A DNA stretch of 64,000 nucleotides. Source: Chromera velia. Its lineage: Eukaryota > Sar > Chromeraceae. The stretch is from NCBI GenBank assembly GCA_018398765.1, contig JAHBMJ010005845.1:1-64000 (forward strand). Direction: 5' to 3'. Positions 57,359 through 64,000 of this stretch are shown piece by piece (positions within the stretch are counted from its first letter, which is position 1; every line of letters starts with the position of its first letter). The translations under genes and the position numbers were made by a program. The notes under the pieces were generated by a model, which did no database searches, had not been told where the DNA came from, and saw only the letters and a list, made by a program, of their open reading frames with translations.

Positions 57359-57985
57359 GAAGTAAGTTGCGTATATAGTCAAAGCGACATCATTTCTAAC
57401 TTTCAGTCTGAAGATTCTGAACAATTGTCACTTTAACACTAGCGCTAACATTTTCAATTTTTCCTATAGTATAAAAAAGATTTTTAAGGCAGCAATTAGT
57501 TTATATTAGAGGGCTTTACAGCTAAAATTTCAGCTTCTAACTCGTTCTGGTTCAAAAGTTACAGATATTTACTTTTTCAGTCGTAAAATGAAGTAAGTTC
57601 CCTATAGTGAAAGTGACCGCACTTCTAACCTCCAAAACAATATTACACTCTAACACTTTTTTTTCTCCAGCATAAAAAAGATTTTAGAGGCAGTAATTAG
57701 TTTATGTTAGAGGGCTTTACAGCTAAAATTTCAGCTTCTAACTCGTCTTGGTTCAAAAGTTACAGATATTTACTTTTTCAGTCGTAAAATGAAGTAAGTT
57801 CCCTATAGTGAAAGTGAGCGCACTTCTAACCTCCCAAACAATATTGCACTCTAACACTTTTTTTCTCTAGCATAAAAAAGATTTTAAAGGCAGTAATTGG
57901 TTTATGTTAGAGGGCTTTACAGCTAAAATTTCAGCTTCTAACTCGTCGCGGTTCAAAAGTTATAGATCTTTACTTTTTCAGTCAA
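57359..57985. repeat. About three tandem copies of a 200-bp AT-rich unit
   Basis: gagggctttacagctaaaat recurs at about 57509, 57710 and 57910; units also share aaatgaagtaagtt, caaaagttacagat and actttttcagtc. Directly abuts the 189-bp array. Confidence 0.9.
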
Positions 57986-57995
57986 GTCACGCTCA

Positions 57996-60017
57996 AGTCA
58001 CCTGCACGGAGAAGGAAGAAAATGTGCAGGCATGCAAGCATATCTCTTGAACGAGAACAAGTGGGACAATGAGACAGGCAGTGAAAAGTTGTCCAACCTG
58101 TGCCTCTTCAAAACTTTTAAAAGCTCCTGGCCAGCGACTTTCCCTGTAAAGCACCCCTACTGCTTAGACCTCCATGCACCCTCAAGTCACCTGTACGGAG
58201 AAGGAAGAAAATGTGCAGACATGCAAGCATATCTCTTGAACGAGGCCGAGTGGGACACTGAGACAGGCAGATGAAAAGCCGTGCAATCTGTGCCTCTTCA
58301 AAACTTTCAAAAGCTCCTAGCCAGCGACTTTCCCTGTAAAGCACCCCTACTGCTTAGACCTCCATACACCCTCAAGTCACCTGCACGGAGGAGGAAGAAA
58401 ATATGCAGACACGCAAGCATATCTCTTAAACGAGAAGGAGTGGGACAATGAGACAGGCAGTGAAAAGCTGTCCAACCTGTGCCTTTTCAAAACTTTCAAA
58501 AGCTCCTAGCCAGCGACTTTCCCTGTAAAGCATCCCCACTGCTTAGACCTCCATGCACCCTCAAGTCACCTATACGGAGGAGGAAGAAAATGTGCAGACA
58601 CGCAAGCATATCTCTTGAACGAGAAAGAGTAGAACACTGAGACAGGCAGTAAAAAGCCGTTCAATTTGTGCCTCTTCAAAACTTTTAAAAGCTCTTAGCC
58701 AGCGACTTTCCCTGTAAAGCATCCCCACTGCTTAGACCTCCATGCACCCTCAAGTCACCTATACGGAGGAGGAAGAAAATGTGCAGACACGCAAGCATAT
58801 CTCTTGAACGAGAAAGAGTAGAACACTGAGACAGGCAGTAAAAAGCCGTTCAATTTGTGCCTCTTCAAAACTTTTAAAAGCTCTTGGCCAGCGACTTTCC
58901 CTGTAAAGCACCCCTACTGCTTAGACGTCCATGCACCCTCAAGTCATCTGCACGGAGAAGGAAGAAAATGTGCAGACATGCAAGCATATCTCTTGAACGA
59001 GAACGAGTGGAACACTGAGACAGGTAGTAAAAAGCCGTTCAATTTGTGCCTCTTCAAAACTTTTAAAAGCTCTTGGCCAGCGACTTTCCCTGTAAAGCAC
59101 CCCTACTGCTTAGACCTCTATGCACCCTCAAGTCATCTGCACGGAGAAGGAAGAAAATGTGCAGACATGCAAGCATATCTCTTGAACGAGAACGAGTGGA
59201 ACATTGAGACAGGCAGTGAAAAGCCGTCCAACCTATTCCTCTTCAAAACTTTTAAAAGCTTTTGGCCAGCGACTTTCCCTGTAAAGCACCCCCACTGCTT
59301 AGACCTCCATACACCCTCAAGTCACCTGCACGGAGAAGGAAGAAAATGTGCAGACATGCAAGCATATCTCTTGAACGAGAACGAGTGGAATACTGAGACA
59401 GGCAGTAAAAAGCCGTGCAATCTGTGCCTCTTCAAAACTTTCAAAAGCTCTTGGCCAGTGACTTTCCCTGTAAAGCACCCCCACTGCTTAGACCTCCATG
59501 CACCCTCAAGTTACCTGCACGGAGGAGGAAGAAAACATACAGACACGCAAGCATATCTCTTGAACGAAAAGGAGTGGAACACTGAGACAAACAGTGAAAA
59601 GCCGTCCAGCCTGTGCCTCTCTAAAACTGTCAAAAGCTCCTAGCCAGCGACTTTCCCTGTAAAGCACCCCCACTGCTTAAACTTCCATGCACCCTCAAGT
59701 CACCTGCACGGAGGAGGAAGAAAATGTGCAGACATGCAAGCATATCTCTTGAACGAGAACGAGTGGAACACTGAGACAGGCAGTAAAAAGCCGTGCAATC
59801 TGTGCCTCTTCAAAACTTTCAAAAGCTCTTGGCCAGCGACTTTCCCTGTAAAGCACCCCTACTGCTTAGACGTCCATGCATATCTCTTGAACGAGAACGA
59901 GTGGGACATTGAGACAGGCAGTGAAAAGCCGTCCAACCTGTGCCTCTTCAAAACTTTTAAAAGCTCTTGGCCAGCGACTTTCCCTGTAAAGCACCCCCAC
60001 TGCTTAGACCTCCATGA
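57996..60017 (+). repeat. 189-bp tandem array (about 10.5 units) encoding 63-residue repeats
   Basis: gcaagcatatctcttgaacg recurs at 58034, 58223, 58413, 58602, 58791, 58980, 59169, 59358, 59547 and 59736, a period of 189 bp (one interval 190), with a truncated last unit from 59874. Because 189 is 63 codons, one frame is kept: each unit reads CLFKTFKSSWPATFPVKHP, then HAPSSHLHGEGRKCADMQAY and LLNENEWNTETG. The longest uninterrupted stretch is 58855-59643. Breaks are mostly TAG at the two Trp positions, and one base is inserted near 58268. Whether it is ever translated is unknown; no start, signal peptide or flanking exon was found. Confidence 0.9.
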
Positions 60018-60048
<31 letters not shown>

Positions 60049-60440
60049 ACTGACTGACTGACTGACTGACTGACTGACTGACTGACTGACTGACTGACCG
60101 ACCGACTGACTGACTGACTGACTGACTGACTGGCTGGCCGGTATGTCTGTGTTGGTGCCTCTTTCAGTGCCTACATTTCTGTGTGCCCCCTCTGACTGAC
60201 TGAATGACTGACTGACTGATTGACCGGCTGACTGACTGACTGTCTGAGGGATTGACTGCCTGATTTTGTAACTGACTGACTGACTTGCTGGCTGGTGTTT
60301 CTGCCTTGGTACCTCCCTCAGTGCCTACATTGCTGTGTGCCCCCTCCGATAGTGGCAAAGAGGAGATACAGACACACATACACATAGACATACGCATATA
60401 TACTGACTGACTGACTGATTGACTGACTAACCAGGTTGGC
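60018..60440. repeat. (TGAC)n / (TGGC)n microsatellites
   Basis: GGCT units then ACTG units to about 60135, with further ACTG blocks at 60190-60290 and 60400-60430, separated by two copies of gtgcc..ctacatt..tgtgtgccccctc. Confidence 0.9.
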
Positions 60441-61372
60441 GAGAAGCCTGGCAGAGAAGAGAAGCAAGAGAAGCCTTGCAAGGCAGAAGCCGACAGGAGA
60501 GACGGGTCTGGTGTGACGTATCTGTTTGAATCAGATGTGCTCGGTCTCCTCACTGTCACTTATGTACCCAGGCAACTGGTTTCTGACAAGAGACTCCATG
60601 TATCTTAGTGCTTGCCCCTTGCCCTCAGCCTCTTTGCACTCTTGGTCAGCAGCCTTGCTTTCTCCGCAACTTCCTGTTAACTAGGTTCATATTACTCAGC
60701 CCCACGAAGATACATCTGTATATTGGTTGGATGAACATATTATTAGCATATCTAATACCAACACAGACTTTATGAATGCCCGTCTACGTCTGTATCTTGA
60801 GTCTTTGCATGATTTTCTATCCTTCTTATAGATGGAAAACGCTTAGTATGACGAAATGCTTCCAGTGGCCTGTCTTTTTGTCTAATCCGTCTACGCATCC
60901 ACCCCACCGCGTTCGTATCTCAACGTGTGGGCAACGGAAAAGAAAAGCGGCGAAACAAAGATCGACGTTTCTGTAGCAAGCTGGTTTAGTGAATGGCCGG
61001 GTGGATGCATGTATGTATGGATGGGTGAATGGGTGAATGAATGAAGGCAGGCAGGCAGGGACGCAATTACTCGTTCTGCCAAAGATTCCTCCGATTTGCC
61101 CCCAAAAGCTTCTCATTCACCCATCCATGCATGAATACACACAGATTCTTGTTTGATCGCCACTCTGTGGAGAGGTCTGTCAGACCACTTCGTAACGTTA
61201 ATTTGGATTTTGTTTTCAAATGAGACATTTTCCGACTTCTGCATCATTGCAGACTCATTTTCTGGCAGCTTTGTTCCAATGTGCCAGTGATTTGGAAGAG
61301 TTCTTCATGTTTTATTAGAATTTTCTGCGTTGTATTCCTGCCAGGGTCATTTCTGTATGTTTGAACATGTTG
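60441..61372. other. Non-coding spacer
   Basis: Short frames only; gaatg/gcagg simple repeats near 61010-61060. No recognised gene. Confidence 0.5.
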
Positions 61373-62374
61373 TTTGGCTTACAGACTCGATGCTTGGTAG
61401 TGGTTCTGATTGACCATTCGATTTTTGGGTTGGATGAGAACTTCTATGCATCAGGGGAGGTCTGGCAAGGGGACCTCCTGTGGGTCTTCCGTATGGGCTA
61501 TAGGGCGACTGTGAAGTGCATCAAGATGGTGGATGAGTCGACTGCGGTCCTGAACACCACCCGGCTAGTTACCAGTTTGATCTTTGTGCTCTTCATAACT
61601 AGGAAGGTTTCCGCAAGGTTGAACGGGTTTTTGCTTTCTGTACCGGGAGTGGGGGTGTTGAGGGAAGAGACGGCAAGCTTTCAGCTGTTCCACTTATTCT
61701 GAAAGCCCGCGTTTTTTGCGATGCCGTGCCAGGCAGTGGGCCTTGTTTTGACAGTGGCCCTGAGTAAAGTCGAGCTTCGTTTTCTTGTGCACGGTAACTC
61801 TGTAGAGGAAATTATTTTCAACGCCACGGCTTTGATGTTCGTCTGCGAGGTCGATAACCTGCTCTTCTCTGTGCTGAACACGATCTTTTATCAATTCAAG
61901 GGGGAAGTGGACCTTGAAATACGTGTACCACCCCACATGCGCCTTCCCCCCTCGTTGGTAGACCGTCTCTTCACTCTGCTGTTTCTGGTTTCTTTCATCA
62001 TCGCGGCATTGGAACCGTTCCTTGCCGCCTTGTCTCTCGTGCACCATAGGATTGAAGGCCTGCCGCCCTCTATTCTGGTGCTAGACTGAATCAACATGGT
62101 GATTTATTTGATGCCTGTGGCCACTCTCTTGGCCTCCCTCTTCTTCGTCGGGAAGGTTCTCTTCTACGGGGAGGCGGGGGCGGCCCACCGGCTGTCGGCT
62201 TCATGACAGCGACAACGAGGCTCTCTGTCTTCAAAAAATGCGGCACAGAAGGGAGGATGGATTTCAAAAGGAGAGTTTAGACGTGCCGTGCAAGGAGGCA
62301 CAGTTCACGGCAAAGAAGATGACAGATCGTCCCAAGAGCTTCGTTATTTGCTGGATTTGGAGGATGGGGGCTAA
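61373..62374 (+). pseudogene. Multi-membrane-segment protein frame with three in-frame TGA codons
   Basis: After an acceptor-like cttacag at 61366-61372 one frame runs to TAA 62372, interrupted only by TGA at 61700, 62087 and 62204. The translation has an extracellular/cytosolic-like start (DENFYASGEVWQGDLLWVF), at least three hydrophobic segments long enough to cross a membrane (VTSLIFVLFI; RLFTLLFLVSFIIAALEPFL; MVIYLMPVATLLASLFFVG) and a polar end (GGWISKGEFRRAVQGG). No family is recognised. The TGA codons could come from CGA (Arg) or TGG (Trp) by one transition. An upstream exon with the start codon would be needed. It is a probable pseudogene, or a gene fragment carried by a repeat. Confidence 0.4.
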
Positions 62375-64000
62375 TTTGACGTATGTTCTAAATCGGAAAC
62401 ACTGATGCTATATGTATGCTTTCCGTTCCGTTTCGTTTAAATTATTCATTTTCAAACTTCAACACATTTCTATATATATGTAATCTAATATAATCTATAT
62501 ATAACTTGAAATGCATACACATATAGTTATACAACATCGCTATATAGTAGTAAAAGTGTAAAAGATACTGTCATATATTTTATAACCGTCTTAGTAACCG
62601 TCTCACTTCAATAAGTTCAACTTTGAATTCAATATTTAATTTACAATGCATACTTGATACAAAAATCTAGACTAAAATCAAAATTTATAAGTTTAAATCT
62701 ATGCTAGGCCTAGTGCTAGGCTCTGCACTCTAAAAAAAAAGAAAGAAAGAAAAAATAAACACTACTGATATTATATATATATATATATATATATATCGGT
62801 AGAACAACAGTTTTTTTTTGTGCAACACTCATTACAACAGATGAACAACACCTGAACAACAGTTGTTTATCGACATATAAAAAAAGAAAATCTAAAAAAA
62901 AAAAAATCGTTCTGATATTTTTTTTATACCTTTTTATAGTGCAGAGCCTAGAATCTACATTTAAATCTTTAATCTTGGTTATATTGATTTATTGATTCGA
63001 TTATTGATCCATTAATTTCTTTCTATATAATTATGCCAGTGGTTGACTGGTTAATAATATTTTTGGTTGTCAATGGTTGATATTATGATTAGGATCGAAA
63101 TTATGATTTATGCTGGGAGCACGGCTCCACTCTAGCAAAGCCAACTTCATTCATTCATTCATTCATTTATTCATGTTAATTCTGGGTTAAATTTAAAACT
63201 AGTTTTTAAAACACTTCATGATGATGATGACTTAAAAAAAACTAGAGAAAAACACGCAATTAATTGATTGTCTTTAAAAATTAGACTAGAAGTCAGATCA
63301 TTTTTTAAAAGCATGCATACAGTACTTTAGTTTAACAATGAGCCACTACTTCTGATTCAAGTTCTGAATATTCTCCTTATATGCAGAATCATATATGCAA
63401 CAGAATTAGAAAATTGGAATTCTAGAAGAACTATAAAAACATTTACTAAAAGATTTCTTAAAAAAAAAAATGATGCCCTCCATCGTAAGGCCTGCGATTC
63501 GATGCATGTAATGGTTACTTACCCCCCTTCCCGTCTCACCTTTTGAATGTTCTTTTTTCTATCTCCCAAGTACATCTCCCATCCTCCCTCTCCACTGGTC
63601 TTCCTGTCTGCCTCTACTGCCTGAGAGTCTCCGTTGCAGTCGCCGCACTCCTCCCACAGAAGGGAAACGATATCAGGGTGTTTAGAGTTATGAGAATGAA
63701 GCCCCCTCCCGTTGTATAATGCAGGTCTGGCAAAGGGGCAATAAAGCATTGTCCTAGACTCATGCATTGCATGATGGCCTATAGACCGATTAATAATAAT
63801 AATAATGATGATGATGATGATGAAAACACTATAAAATATTTAAATTTGGTATAGTTTAAAAATTCACTAGAAAAATCAAGCATGCAAACTGAACTGGAAA
63901 TGTATAATCATACAATTTGGAGTAAATCATAATATAACTGGCATCGATGCAAAACATTTATAATATGTTCCCATATGTCCTTAATTTACAGCCTGAGCGC
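62375..64000. other. AT-rich right flank without recognised genes
   Basis: Homopolymers, (TA)n at 62774-62796, a CATT run at about 63150-63170 and an AAT/ATG trinucleotide run at 63791-63822. The GC-richer patch 63520-63770 has only short frames. Confidence 0.6.

Noticed and set aside
57996-60017. CRISPR-like regular repeat spacing
   Set aside because: The whole 189-bp unit is repeated with no unique spacers, and the genome is eukaryotic.

Overview
The window is nuclear DNA from a eukaryote. Genes are split by GT-AG introns of a few hundred bases (donors are often GTCAGT, GTCAGG or GTGAGT), and there are long microsatellites, two nested LTR retrotransposons and a large DNA transposon. One host gene, a glutathione S-transferase, starts with a signal peptide followed by a Phe-led, Ser/Arg-rich stretch. 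That resembles the bipartite leader used for import into complex red-lineage plastids, so an alga such as a chromerid is my best guess. This is an inference from few data.

Layout. 1-2069 is gene-free and AT-rich. 2070-10015 is a complete Ty3/Gypsy chromovirus with 277-bp LTRs and a 5-bp target duplication; it is decayed, and a one-N assembly join has duplicated 917 bp of it. 10417-16592 is a Ty1/Copia element on the minus strand with 459-bp LTRs and a 5-bp target duplication, also decayed. 17061-19358 (-) is the three-exon GST. 20613-24259 (-) is an eight-exon twin-CX9C (CHCH) protein, whose model is supported because every intron phase agrees. 25145-29022 (+) is a broken coiled-coil locus.

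29135-45427 is bounded by about 46-bp inverted repeats and carries two divergent multi-exon genes. The minus-strand gene (9 exons, unknown function, coiled coil, acidic then basic tail) and the plus-strand gene (10 exons, RNase-H-like D/DN-ENKN/GHSHDD motifs like uncharacterised DUF7869-type proteins) fit a two-gene DNA transposon of about 16.3 kb. Both genes keep all their splice phases but have a few in-frame stops, so the element looks recently inactivated. It is the most interesting object in the window. A repeat-rich divergent intergenic region and a foldback inserted in an intron share a CGGTAAAAA motif.

45428-50250 is repeat-rich, with a CAGA microsatellite, one hypothetical exon and a 70-bp-class minisatellite. 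50376-57295 holds two broken genes, one with a BED-like zinc finger and a frame in which every stop is TAG. 57359-60017 has two tandem arrays, about 200 bp and 189 bp; the second encodes 63-residue repeats. 61373-62374 is a broken multi-membrane-segment frame. The rest is AT-rich DNA without recognised genes.

A recurring feature is nonsense codons dominated by TAG, often where a paralogous copy has TGG. Together with almost exclusively transition differences between LTR pairs, this points to CpA/CpG cytosine-deamination decay, though UAG readthrough cannot be excluded from sequence alone.
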